Assembly (NCBI GenBank): GCA_020466095.1 | Contig: CM035807.1 | Span: 51,426,752 to 51,490,751 of the forward strand | Length of the DNA: 64,000 nt | Direction of reading: 5' to 3' | Source of the DNA: Chlorops oryzae | Taxonomy: Eukaryota; Arthropoda; Insecta; Diptera; Chloropidae | In this document: piece after piece, positions 55,130 to 64,000 of the stretch | Numbering within the stretch: position 1 is the first letter of the stretch | Layout: each line of letters opens with the position of its first letter | Made by a program: the position numbers and the translations under genes | Notes under the pieces: generated by a model | Seen by the model: the letters and a program-made list of their open reading frames with translations, nothing else | Database searches by the model: none | Told to the model about the DNA's origin: nothing

Positions 55130-56276
55130 AAACTCAAATCGGCGAATCAAGCCAATCTTCCTTGCCAGCATCTGCAAGCAAGCTTTTTGCAGCTTATTCA
55201 CACAACTTCAATGAAAATGGACCGTCTAATTCAAAAAAAAAAAAAATGAAAAGAAATATAAGAACTTGAAGTACCCAATGACCCAGAGGAGTCCTTGCTC
55301 TTCAAGAAATATTTCGCGGTCATGCAAAAGGTTGTTTTCAGCAAAATTTTGTATTATATTTCTTAGTTCCACCTTTACTTCTAAAGCCAAGCGTATCTAA
55401 GAAAGCTAGTAATTCCAAACGAGACCAAATGTTAGCTCAATGTCTTGTTTGTGAAAGGGTGTTTTCTGTAACGCTCAATGTCACGTCAAACCTTATAAGG
55501 CATTTGCAAATCGTGCATTCGGAAAAATAAAAAGAATATGAAGCGGACAAAAAGAAAGAAGAAATAGTTTCCACTTAACAAAATATATTTGATAAGCTCA
55601 CGCTGCAATTGATTGTGCAAAAGATGTTGCAGGTTTCACTAGTGGAGTTTGCCTCGTTTCGGAAACTTTTGAATTTCGCGAACCCTAGCCTTAGCGTCAT
55701 TAGTAGACCATGTATTATTAAAATGATGAACGCAATGTTTGAATCATTTAAAAGTGGCTTCACGGATATCGCAAAAACTGGTGTGTACTTCTGTTCAATG
55801 GCTGACATATGGTCGACAAAGCAGAAAAGCTTATTTGGATATACCGCACATTGGATTTCCGAAAGTCTTAACAGGAAATCAGTTGGGCTGGCCTACAAGC
55901 GATTTCCAGGCACTCACTTGTTCGATGCAATTGGTCGCATGATTCAACAAATAAAAGCAGAAATCGGTCTTGATACCACTTATTTGGTGGTTACTACAAC
56001 TGAGCAATTTTGCGAAAGCCTTTTCCGAATTCGGTATCGTCAACCAAGAAAACTTTATGGAGACCGATGAGGAATTAGATGTAGATGAAAATTTGACGGA
56101 TTTAGCAAATAGAAGGTTGGAGGCATTGTTACCGAATTACATTGAATGTGCATCTCATACCTTAAATCTTATCGCAACAACCGACTTCAACAAACTATTG
56201 AAATCTAAAAGAATTTTGTATGAGAAGCATAAGCAAGTAATTGGCTTTTTTTAGCCGCGTAGATAGAGAAATATAA
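55130..56276 (+). pseudogene. hAT-type transposase, copy 2 (plus strand)
   Basis: The same transposase as copy 1 at 49796, in the opposite orientation, with very few substitutions. 55609-56070 holds the 153-residue core frame (CSMADIWSTKQKSLFGYTAHWI), and 55970-56254 the shifted continuation. It carries the same frame change as copy 1, so that lesion predates their separation or they were duplicated together. It differs by an extra 168 bp (about 55237-55404) in the N-terminal coding part. The N-terminus extends further upstream than copy 1 (AATCAAGCCAATCTTCCTTG before the shared start). The similarity ends near 56276, where Helitron sequence begins. Confidence 0.8.
55237..55404 (+). other. 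168-bp insert in hAT copy 2, absent from copy 1
   Basis: Copy 1 runs straight from AATTCAAAA to GCTAGTAATTCC. Copy 2 has 168 bases between these points, starting with a run of A and ending TATCTAAGAAA. It contains no known motif. It could be an insertion here, or sequence lost from copy 1. Confidence 0.7.
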
Positions 56277-56299
56277 AAATAGATATTGGGATGTTGTTC

Positions 56300-56636
56300 A
56301 GCGATCCGATTGCGATGCAGAATGTCGTCGCTCATGGAATCTTTATATTTGTCCCAGAGGACAGAAGCTTGAGATAGAAAACATGTCGACAGTAATATGG
56401 CGAATAATTGGCGAATTTGGTGAGGAAAGGAACTCAATGCTGCATCTGCAAGGGTAATATCCTTATGGTTATCATCTTCCAGCAAATGTAATTCGCGACA
56501 CGCATCATGATATGTGTTGTCCAAAATGCCATTGACTGTTCGCAAGTATTGAAAGGACGTCGGTCCAGGAACATTAACCAACAATAAACGCAAGAAGAAA
56601 CATTCGAGTTGCTTTATATGGACTGTGTATAACACT
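56300..56636 (-). pseudogene. Helitron pre-helicase region
   Basis: On the minus strand, one frame has FFLRLLLVNVPGPTSFQYLRT, YHDACRELHLLEDDNH, ADAALSSFPHQIRQLFAILL and LWDKYKDSMSDDIL. These are conserved phrases between the replicase and helicase of Helitrons. It is open for about 110 codons, then fades at the hAT junction. The Walker A motif of the helicase, expected a little further on, is absent from the window. Confidence 0.85.
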
Positions 56637-56639
56637 AGT

Positions 56640-56954
56640 TTACAGAATTTAAAACTTTTGCGAGAGCAGAGACGAAATCATAGTTTTAAGCCTAAATTGG
56701 GGTCGCTGATCACGAAAATGGCATCCGTTTTTTTCCCAAAGAATAGATTTTGAGATATGGGCAAAAAACGTGTTTTTTGGATACTTTACGAGATTTTGCC
56801 AAATAACTCCAAAACGGCTTGTCTAAATAAAATAATTATCAGCATGAAGCAGAAAACTTTCCCCTTTTCAACGATATATCATTCGTTACAATCGGTGGCT
56901 TAGTTTTTGAGCTATATGCATTTGAACTTGAAAAAAGTGGACTTTTTTGGGTTT
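56640..56954. other. Unassigned insert within the Helitron
   Basis: Between the replicase end and the pre-helicase piece lie about 310 bases that do not read as Helitron protein. They contain AGATATGGGCAAAAA and TTTTTGAGCTATATGCA-like stretches, resembling non-coding repeats. I cannot name it. Confidence 0.4.
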
Positions 56955-57715
56955 TCGTACATTTTCCATTGTCCATGCACGGCGCCGTCATGTTTATAGC
57001 ACCGCATGGTCCATGGATCATGCTACCGGTAACAATCTCATACAATTCTTGATCGATATTCCGATCCGGAATTTCTGCTGAGATAATTTTATCAATTTCT
57101 TCCGACAGTATTTTGTCGACCAACCAAATCAAATATATGCGCGTGTGGCAAACCTCGTTTTTGCCATTCAACAGAATACTGCCAGCAATGTGTTTTGCCA
57201 AAAACAGATAAATGTGTAATCAAATTCATCAATGATTTTAACTTTTGTCTGAAGATACGTGCAGTGATATCGTGCTTATCTGTTGCAGTTTGACCTGGCA
57301 ATAACGCAATTTTAATTTCATCCCATTTTGGATTACACGTTAATGTAATGAACAAATGGTCGTATGTACGCGCGCACAAAAGTCATGGCGTCTTGAATAT
57401 ACTCTTGGATATGACGTGGGCTACCAGTATATGATGATGGAAAAATATATGAAGTACCGAGGTCGTTGATATTAGTTATTCCATCTACGTTACCAACAAA
57501 AGCATCACGCAAATGAATGTATTCCTCAGCTCGAAGTTTCGCTTGATTATACCTGATGTATCGTAATCGCTCGCTTTCAATTTTCGCATACATATCAACG
57601 ATATATTGATAAAACAGCTGGCGGTATCGGAGAATATTATTGTCTTCATTGGCACGAATCATCAACCGATATGCGTAGAAGTTCATCGCGCTCACTTTCT
57701 TGCTGGTTTCTGCAC
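56955..57715 (-). pseudogene. Helitron replicase (Rep, HUH) domain, frameshifted
   Basis: The Rep domain nicks and rejoins DNA during rolling-circle transposition. After the insert, one frame (to 57333) reads MNFYAYRLMIRANEDNN, QYIVDMYAKIESERL and YTGSPRHIQEYIQDAM. A shift near 57365 gives HLFITLTCNPKWDEIKIALL and the metal-binding HUH motif in VEWQKRGLPHAHI (about 57145-57180). A second shift near 57140 gives IWLVDKI and AEIPDRNIDQELYEIV...MIHGPCG...PCM. The family phrase breaks off at about 56960, so the catalytic Tyr motif beyond it is not seen. Two frameshifts and the loss of the Tyr region make it inactive. Confidence 0.88.
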
Positions 57716-58175
57716 CTGTTTTTTAAAACGGTTATTGTTTGGTTTGAAGTTTTTTCGGCAGTTTAATTTTTTTTAAAAGTATTTATTTTACAATTTTTTT
57801 AATTGTAATACACAACTAAGCACTAAAATCTTTGAGTGAATAATAAATCACCCCTATTTTCCCACCCCTAGGGTAGGAATTTTTTTTTCCGATAAAATAA
57901 TGCTCAAAATCGGACTACTCTGTAAACACTTATGCGTGGTCATACATTACAATCAATTAGTGAACAATCAATCATCCCCTGATTTCCTACCCTTAGGGTA
58001 AATAAAAAAATAATTATCAAAATCGGACTACAAAGTTATGCGTGGTCACACATGAAAAAAATATACGCGTTGAATTGAGAATCTCCTCCTTTTTTTCGTC
58101 GGTTAAAATTAAGACAAAAATAAATTAATCCTGCATAAAAATAAAATATTAGGTAATGACATGTGTAGATTGTAC
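57716..58175 (-). other. 460-bp insert with GT-AG borders in the Helitron gene
   Basis: On the minus strand the coding frame reads NPATG up to AACAG, then GTACAATC...AAAAACAG, then GTGCAGAAACCAGC, which resumes the conserved SKKVSAMNFYAYRL in the right phase. Removal of these 460 bases would keep the frame exactly; with them in place it is lost. AACAGGT occurs at both borders, which also fits a target duplication of an inserted element. Inside are two units of about 115-120 bp (57846 and 57970) sharing CCCTAGGGTA-like, TCAAAATCGGACTAC and TTATGCGTGGTCA blocks. Confidence 0.75.
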
Positions 58176-59241
58176 CTGTTGCTGGATTTCTTTGCCTTAT
58201 ATTAAAATGATATCCATCTTCTCCTTCCCAAAATATCAATGGATATTGCAAAGCGTCGTAAGAGCGATGACTGTCTTCAATCGTATACACTGTGACATCT
58301 CTGCGTTTGATTCGTATATTTTGACGCTCAAATGCGTCGCCAACCATAACAACTGCAACTTCATTAATGGTCGGTGCATTATATCGTCTCGCGTGCTCCC
58401 CAAATGGTACTTTGTCTGCTTTGATGACGATCGTATAGTTGTCGTTTTGCAGTCTATTTGAAACGGTATTGAACAACTGGACCAACTGGTTGTGATTCTG
58501 TAAAAACCGTTCTAAAATACCCCAAATTGCTCGCTCCTCCATCTGTTCGATATGGTTGTACTGGCAGCGTGCGTTTATTTGCTGCTCCTCATCACCCATG
58601 AACTAGATTTTCAAAAATTTTGAATCGGTATGGGGCATCAGCATTAAAGAACCAATTTGATGATAGACTTGGCCCTGAATCTTAAACGTTGATTGACCTT
58701 TGTATTTGAGTGCATGACAGTGTTGGCATTGTTTGTTCATAGCACCGATTACAATTTGTGAATGAGACGAATAGTCGATGTCAAATTCATATTCAAACGC
58801 TAGGCGAAGAAGTGATGCACGTGTCAATGCGCGATACACTTGATAACGCTGTTGTTCACGTGTTCTGTACGTTTCGGTGACTCGACGGGTCAGTCTTTGT
58901 CTCAATGCATTAGCTCGAAGGCGTTCGTTGCGATGCTCATGACTTTCAATAGCACCTGTGTTTGCAGCCTGGTTTCTTAAATATTCATTGCCTCTCAATT
59001 GATCTTCTGCCGATCTATTTAACCGACGGTTCTGGACCAATTGTGAATGCTGAGCCCGTCGACCAATATTTCCTCCTCGCCGACGAAGACGTGGCATTGT
59101 TTTACGTTTTAAATAAAATAAATTTAAATAAATAAAAAAATTTTTTTTTTTTGATTTTAAAAATCGTTTAATTAAAATTTTATTGAAATAGCATTGTGAA
59201 TTCGTATTTTTTTTATCAAGCCTGCTTTGTTGCCCTATCAT
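58176..59241 (-). pseudogene. Helitron protein, N-terminal region
   Basis: N-terminal part of the Rep-helicase protein. The true start is likely the Met of MPRLRRRGGNIGRRAQ at about 59096, a basic, Arg-rich start common to arthropod Helitrons. It leads to a zinc-binding-like CQHCHALKYKG at about 58700-58735. A stop near 58603 ends this frame. The second frame (58176-58599) begins MGDEEQQINARCQYNHIEQM and reaches NYTIVIKADKVPFGEHARRY, APTINEVAVVMVGDAF, SHRSYDALQYPLIFW and GEDGYHFNIRQRNPATG, which are conserved phrases ahead of the replicase domain. The frame runs up to the GT at 58175, where the intron-like insert starts. Confidence 0.85.
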
Positions 59242-59309
59242 TTTAAATTACCTAGATACCGGCTGCAGCTCAATCTCGGTAAAATTATTCCCCTATCTTA
59301 TTTAGGGAA

Positions 59310-59950
59310 TAGGAGTTATCTATCTATCCATCTCTCTATTCATCTATCCATCTATCTATCCATCTATCATCAATCTTTCAACCTATCAATATGTCAATCA
59401 ATCAATCTTTCAATACATCTATCCATCAATCTATCAATCTAACATTCTATCAATTTGTCAATATATCAATCTTTCAATATATTCATCCATCAATCTATCA
59501 ATCTGTCATTCTATCAATCTGTCAATCTGTCAATTTATCAATCATTCAATCTATCAACCTATCAAAATGTCAACCTATTAATCTATCAATCTTTCAATCT
59601 ATCAATCTATCAATCAGTCAATCTATCAATTTCTCAATCTATCAATCTTTCCATATATTTATCCATCAATATATCATTCTGTCAATCTGTAAATTTATCA
59701 ATCTTTCAATCTTTCAATCTATCAACCTATCAATCTGTCAATCTTTCAATCTATCAATATATTAATATATCAATCAATCAATCTATTAATCTGTCAATCA
59801 ATCAATCTATCAATCTTTCTATCTATCAATCTATCAATATATTTTCTGTCAATCTGTTAATCTATCAATCTGCCAATCGATCAATTTATCAATCTATCAA
59901 TCCATTTATCCATCAATCTATCAATGTGTCAATCTATCAATTTATCAACA
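59310..59950 (+). repeat. Degenerate CTATCAAT tandem repeat (about 640 bp)
   Basis: Four- and eight-base units (ATCT, ATCA; mostly CTATCAAT, with CTTTCAAT and CTGTCAAT variants) run without break. Three frames are open through it and encode Ile/Asn/Leu/Ser/Tyr/Gln periodic peptides, which are artefacts. It starts just beyond the 5' side of the Helitron and ends in an A-rich AAACAAAA run (59955-60050). Confidence 0.92.
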
Positions 59951-60359
59951 ACAGCAAAACAAAAGAAAAACAGAAACAAAGACAAAACAAAACAAAAAAA
60001 AAATAAAAAACAAAACGAAATCCAAACAAAAACAAACATAATAACAAACACAAAAAATCCCATTTTTACCCCCTTGAAGAGGGATAAGGGTATCAGTGAT
60101 AGTGATTTGTGAATCTTAACCATCCAGGGCGCAACCCAAACGCATACTAAAAAATTCACTGAAATCTACGTGCAGTAGAAATATATATATAAAGATACGA
60201 CAAAAGTACTACTGAAGGGCTTAGATAGGGCGACATACGACAACATGCACACTCTATATCTCGGAAAGTATAACTCCTATAAAAAGTAATTTTGACAGGA
60301 ATCGAAAGAGCTCATTTTGTTAAATAAAACTGCATCAAAACCTTAAAATGGCAAAAAAG
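59951..60359. other. A-rich and unassigned sequence
   Basis: An AAAACAAAAC low-complexity run to about 60050, then unremarkable DNA without a gene. Confidence 0.5.
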
Positions 60360-60640
60360 GCGACATACGGCACCGGTTTTCTCAGGGGACGATTGGTTGA
60401 CCAAGTCGAACGAAAGGTGTAGGAGAAAAACGTATGAATCCCGCCCACTGCCACGCCCACAAATGGAAATTTTTCGTAACTTACGATGCATAAGGCGTAA
60501 AACGAGGACGTTCCGTCCACTGTCAAGCCCGCAAACATTAATATTCTGTAACTTTCGTACGGAAAGGCAAAACATAGTGCGCCAATAATTTCGGGACGCT
60601 GGGTATTTCAAAGTTGAGCTTGACCGACTTTAGCTTTCTT
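60360..60640 (-). repeat. Second copy of the interspersed repeat at 29552
   Basis: In reverse orientation it ends GACTTTAGCTTTCTTACTTG, the mirror of the start at 29552. It shares GGGACGCTGGGTATTTCAAAG, AACATAGTGCGCC and the CCGCCCACTGCCACGCCCAC block with it. Non-coding. Confidence 0.75.
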
Positions 60641-61374
60641 ACTTGTTTTTTTTTTTTAATTTTGTGTTATACGTGAAGATAACTCCGGGGCGGCGATATG
60701 TGCAAGGGTTCAAGCGACGATGGTGAGATTTGAAATACATTTGCACAATTGAATTTCTTTTGATCTGAAATAGCGAGCTCGATAAATCACTCAATATTGG
60801 CTGAGCTATGTCCATTCAAAGTCAAAAAAAGATGAAAATTTTAGATAAATTTCTAAATTTTCCGACTTTGAGCAGCATTTTAGACCATTAACTGAAATTT
60901 ATGTACGCCATTTTTGGTGTCATATTAAAGAACGAAGTCTTAAAAATACAAAACTTGAAAAAAAAATGTTAAAGAGTTTAATCCACTTTTGAGACAAATG
61001 AGTTCCAAAAAAGTAATGTTGTCAAAAATTGTATACGCGATTTTCTTGAAACTCTGAGCTGGTAGTTTTTTTTCACATTTTTATTTTTTAAGCAGACTAA
61101 GCCACATACAATTCGGCAAGTATATCTCAGGAAACAGGCAAAAAAAATTGTTTTGTTGCCCTGTGTAATTTTTGCTTGTAAAATTAATAAACTCCAATAA
61201 AGCTCCGACTTCAAACTCAATTTATTAGTTTGCTGAATTTAAACGCATTCGGACAAACTCTGAAACAATGCCATTAACAGGGAGCCAAAATGAAGTGATT
61301 ACTAAGGAAATGATCACCAAACCCATGTTTTATTTGAATGACAGTCGAGTATATTTGAGAGGTATTGTCGACAA
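60641..61374. other. AT-rich interval, no gene recognised
   Basis: No motif-bearing frame. Contains long T and A runs. Confidence 0.5.
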
Positions 61375-61680
61375 TTGATAAAAACAAAATTGTGTGACTA
61401 TTTCAAACTAATGTTGAGGTCCCAACGCAAACATCTACAATTTAAATGGCTAAATTGTATGGATTATGGTACAAGTCTGCCGCATACAACTTATAATTCA
61501 GATATAACACAGAGTAACTTTTTCCTGTTTTCAGATTTGACAAATTGCTCACAGGAAACGTATTCACATCAAATAATGCAGTAACCAACGAAACATACCA
61601 TATTTTGAGGGGATCGACGATGCTATTTGAATGACATCAAAATGTTGGAATATCCTTTGACCGAGATTGACTCAGGATGC
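61375..61680 (+). pseudogene. Mariner transposase C-terminal relic
   Basis: A 69-codon frame reads YGTSLPHTTYNSDITQSNFFLFSDL, a degraded form of the third-Asp box of mariner transposases (usual pattern HPPYSPDLAPSDFFLFSDL). The following bases, in other frames, give EGIDDA-like and NDIKMLE-like phrases found near the C-terminus. The catalytic DD34D core upstream is not recognisable. Part of this relic (from 61490) belongs to the large inverted repeat and recurs at 63800-64000 on the minus strand. Confidence 0.55.
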
Positions 61681-64000
61681 AGCATCTTTCGCACATCTTC
61701 GAAAGATATCTTCCTCTAACTTCTTGTAAATTAAAGTACAGACCCAGATATTCAAATCCAATGTCCTGTCAGTGGTATCCTTTACAGTAGCGTGACCTAC
61801 CTGATTGTCGATACATTCTTACGCAAACTGGAATCGTTTGTAAGATGTACCTAATGGCTTTGTGGGTAATGGTGAAACTAAAATATTTTTCTCTTTCTAG
61901 TTTCGACGAATCAAAAAATTGATCACTGATTACTCCAAATTTGTGAGCTAGTTATTACTTCCATACTGCTTTCTATCAATTTATTACTGCGCACATAGAT
62001 ACCCTCGAATAACGTAAGCCTTCTGGCGCAGTGAATAAATAAAAACAAGCAGAAAGAGCTGTTCTGTAAAAAGGGTCTAGCGGGTTAAGCAAAGGCATGC
62101 GGCATCATGAAAGGATTTTTTAAATTTTGTTGATTTTTCGATAGGTGCTATCTAAAACACAGCGGAGACCACTTTTTAGATTTTTATTTTGAACGATCCT
62201 TGAAATATCCTTGAAAATCCTTTTTTGTTAAGACTATTTTCAACACTTTATATCTCAACAACCAATCTTGAAAAAAAAAAGAATTTGCTTGCAAGAAAAT
62301 ATTCAAAATAATACAAAAACATTATATAACTATTAAAAAATAAAAAAGACACAATTTTAAACCAAAAATCAGTAAATTATAACTTCATTTAATAAAAAAT
62401 CGAAGCATTATTTTAGAATTTGTGAACCTTAACTTAAGATATGTTCTACTTTTAACATTATCTAAGTTTTTCATTAAATTATATCGATTACTAAGAAAAA
62501 AATAAATAAAATAAAAATTTTTTTATTATACAAGATTTTATAGAAGAAAGAAATTATAAAAAGAGTCAATTTGCAACCTTCTTCAAAGATGGGGAAGAGA
62601 TCTATTAAAAACAAAATTTATTAAAAAACCTATTAAAAACTTATCAAACTTAAATATTAATTAAGAATGGTGAAGAACACAAAACAAAATTGTAAGCAAA
62701 AAAATATGTTTGAAGGCTTTAGATAAAAGAATTTTTGAAAAATAAAAAAATATAAGATAAGGAAAATGTGTAGAAATACAAAACATATTTTTTTGTTTAC
62801 AATTTTGTTTTGTGTTCTTCACCATTCTTAATTAACATTTAAGTTTGATAAGTTTTTAATAGGTTTTTTAATAAAATTTGTTTTTAATAGATCTCTTCCC
62901 CATCTTTGAGGAAGGTTGCAAATTGACTCTTTCTATAATTTCTTTCTTCTATAAAATCTTGTATAATAAAAAAATTTTTATTTTATTTATTTTTTTCTTA
63001 GTAATCGATATAATTTAATGAAAAACTTAGATAATGTAAAAAGTAGAACATATCTTAAGTTAAGGTTCACAAATTCTAAAATAATGCTTCGATTTTTTAT
63101 TAAATGAAGTTATAATTTACTGATTTTTGGTTTAAAATTGTGTCTTTTTTATTTTTTAATAGTTATATAATGTTTTTGTATTATTTTGAATATTTTCTTG
63201 CAAGCAAATTCTTTTTTTTCAAGGTTGGTTGTTGAGATATAAAGTGTTGAAAATAGTCTTAACAAAAAAGGATTTTCAAGGATATTTCAAGGATCGTTCA
63301 AAATAAAAATCTAAAAAGTGGTCTCCACTGTGTTTTAGATAGCACCTATCGAAAAATCAACAAAATTTAAAAAATCCTTTCATGATGCCGCATGCCTTTG
63401 CTTAACCCGCCAGACCCTTTTTACAGAACAGCTCTTTCTGCTTGTTTTTATTTATTTACTGCGCCAGAAGGCTTACGTTATTCGAGGGTATCTATGTGCG
63501 CAGTAATAAATTGATAGAAAGCAGTATGGAAGTAATAACTAGCTCACAAATTTGGAGTAATCAGTGATCAATTTTTTGATTCATCGAAACTAGAAAGAGA
63601 AAAATATTTTAGTTTCACCATTACCCACAAAGCCATTAGGTACATCTTACAAACGATTCCAGTTTGCGTAAGAATGTATCGACAATCAGAAAGGTCACGC
63701 TACTGTAAAGGATACCACTGACAGGACATTGGATTTGAATATCTGGGTCTGTACTTTAATTTACAAGAAGTTAGAGGAAGATATCTTTCGAAGATGTGCG
63801 AAAGATGCTGCATCCTGAGTCAATCTCGGTCAAAGGATATTCCAACACTTTGATGCCATTCAAATAGCATCGTCGATCCCCTAAAAATATGGTATGTTTC
63901 GTTGGTTACTGCATTATTTGATGTGAATACGTTTCCTGTGAGCAATTTTTCAAATCTGAAAACAGGAAAAAGTTACTCTGTGTTATGTCTGAATTATAAG
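61490..64000. repeat. Near-perfect inverted repeat, arms over 1.2 kb
   Basis: Left arm 61490-62711, right arm 62781-64000 (its reverse complement), spacer about 69 bp (62712-62780). The two arms keep register to within about two bases over their whole length, and I see only scattered single-base differences (for example GTCTAGCGG against GTCTGGCGG). The right arm is still matching at the last base of the window, so the structure continues. The arms hold a mariner relic at their outer part and AT-rich DNA towards the centre. Confidence 0.95.

Larger units (their letters stand above)
56285..59250 (-). mobile_element. Helitron, autonomous type, decayed (minus strand)
   Basis: Rolling-circle element. 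Five open pieces on the minus strand, in correct order from 59241 down, give the N-terminal and replicase parts of a Helitron protein. The region between replicase and helicase (56300-56636) follows after an unrelated insert (about 56640-56950). The helicase itself is absent, cut off where hAT copy 2 begins at 56276. The upstream end near 59250 adjoins the tandem CTATCAAT repeat. A 460-bp insert with intron-like borders lies at 57716-58175. The element cannot be active. Confidence 0.85.

Noticed and set aside
59391..60006. Long open frames with Ser/Ile/Asn/Gln/Tyr-rich periodic peptides
   Set aside because: They are translations of the CTATCAAT tandem repeat; all three forward frames are open for the same reason.
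1..64000. Host protein-coding genes, tRNA, rRNA, CRISPR arrays
   Set aside because: No motif-bearing frame outside transposable elements, no cloverleaf-like sequence noticed, no regularly spaced short repeats with unique spacers; a covariance-model search would be needed to exclude small RNA genes fully.

Overview
This is an AT-rich stretch of insect nuclear DNA, almost certainly from a fly (Diptera). I see no host gene in it: no multi-exon host coding region, tRNA, rRNA or CRISPR array. It is a transposable-element graveyard of the kind found in heterochromatin or gene-poor intergenic DNA. The fly assignment is an inference from the mix of families (Jockey- and LOA-type LINEs, roo-like BEL elements, a 412/mdg1-like Ty3/gypsy element, irritans- and mellifera-type mariners, hAT, Helitrons). 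Mariners move between species, so they alone cannot fix the species.

Layout, left to right. 1-4442: a decayed Jockey-clade LINE ending in poly(A). About 5556-9410: an LOA-type LINE interrupted by a 5'-truncated Jockey-type 3' tail (about 7949-8100) and by a hAT-type MITE with an exact 8-bp target duplication (8644-9112). 9536-10107: a second terminal-inverted-repeat element. 10149-19569: a full-length BEL/Pao retrovirus-like element with 392-bp LTRs, a 5-bp target duplication and an envelope-like region; a deleted mellifera-type mariner (11945-13081) sits in its gag. 20588-26792: a second, much younger BEL/Pao element whose 262-bp LTRs read as identical, broken by one stop and one frameshift. 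27480-28230: a foldback-like element with inverted repeats of about 190 bp. 28231-28990 and 35930-40000: two partial copies of a third BEL/Pao family. 29552-31285: an interspersed repeat, an orphan gypsy-like LTR with a primer-binding site, and a short Helitron-like element. 32188-33482: a mariner of the irritans (Himar1) type with an uninterrupted 348-residue transposase; a frameshifted sister copy lies at 37761-39053 in the gag of the third BEL family.

The right third holds a gypsy gag/protease relic on the minus strand (40097-40900), a second Jockey relic (43100-44300), a pile-up of RTE-type LINE fragments on the minus strand (45240-49110) with internal duplications, two hAT transposase copies in inverted orientation (49796-50750 minus, 55130-56276 plus) around an internally deleted 412/mdg1-like gypsy element (50751-54470), and a decayed Helitron replicase on the minus strand (56285-59250) that carries a 460-bp insert with GT-AG borders. 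After that come a degenerate CTATCAAT-type tandem repeat of about 640 bp and, at the right end, a near-perfect inverted repeat with arms of more than 1.2 kb (61490-64000) that runs off the window.

Only one open reading frame, the mariner transposase at 32368-33414, looks able to give a complete protein. The most informative features are the nesting order, the exact target duplications, the unequal ages of the LTR pairs, the intron-like insert and the terminal palindrome.
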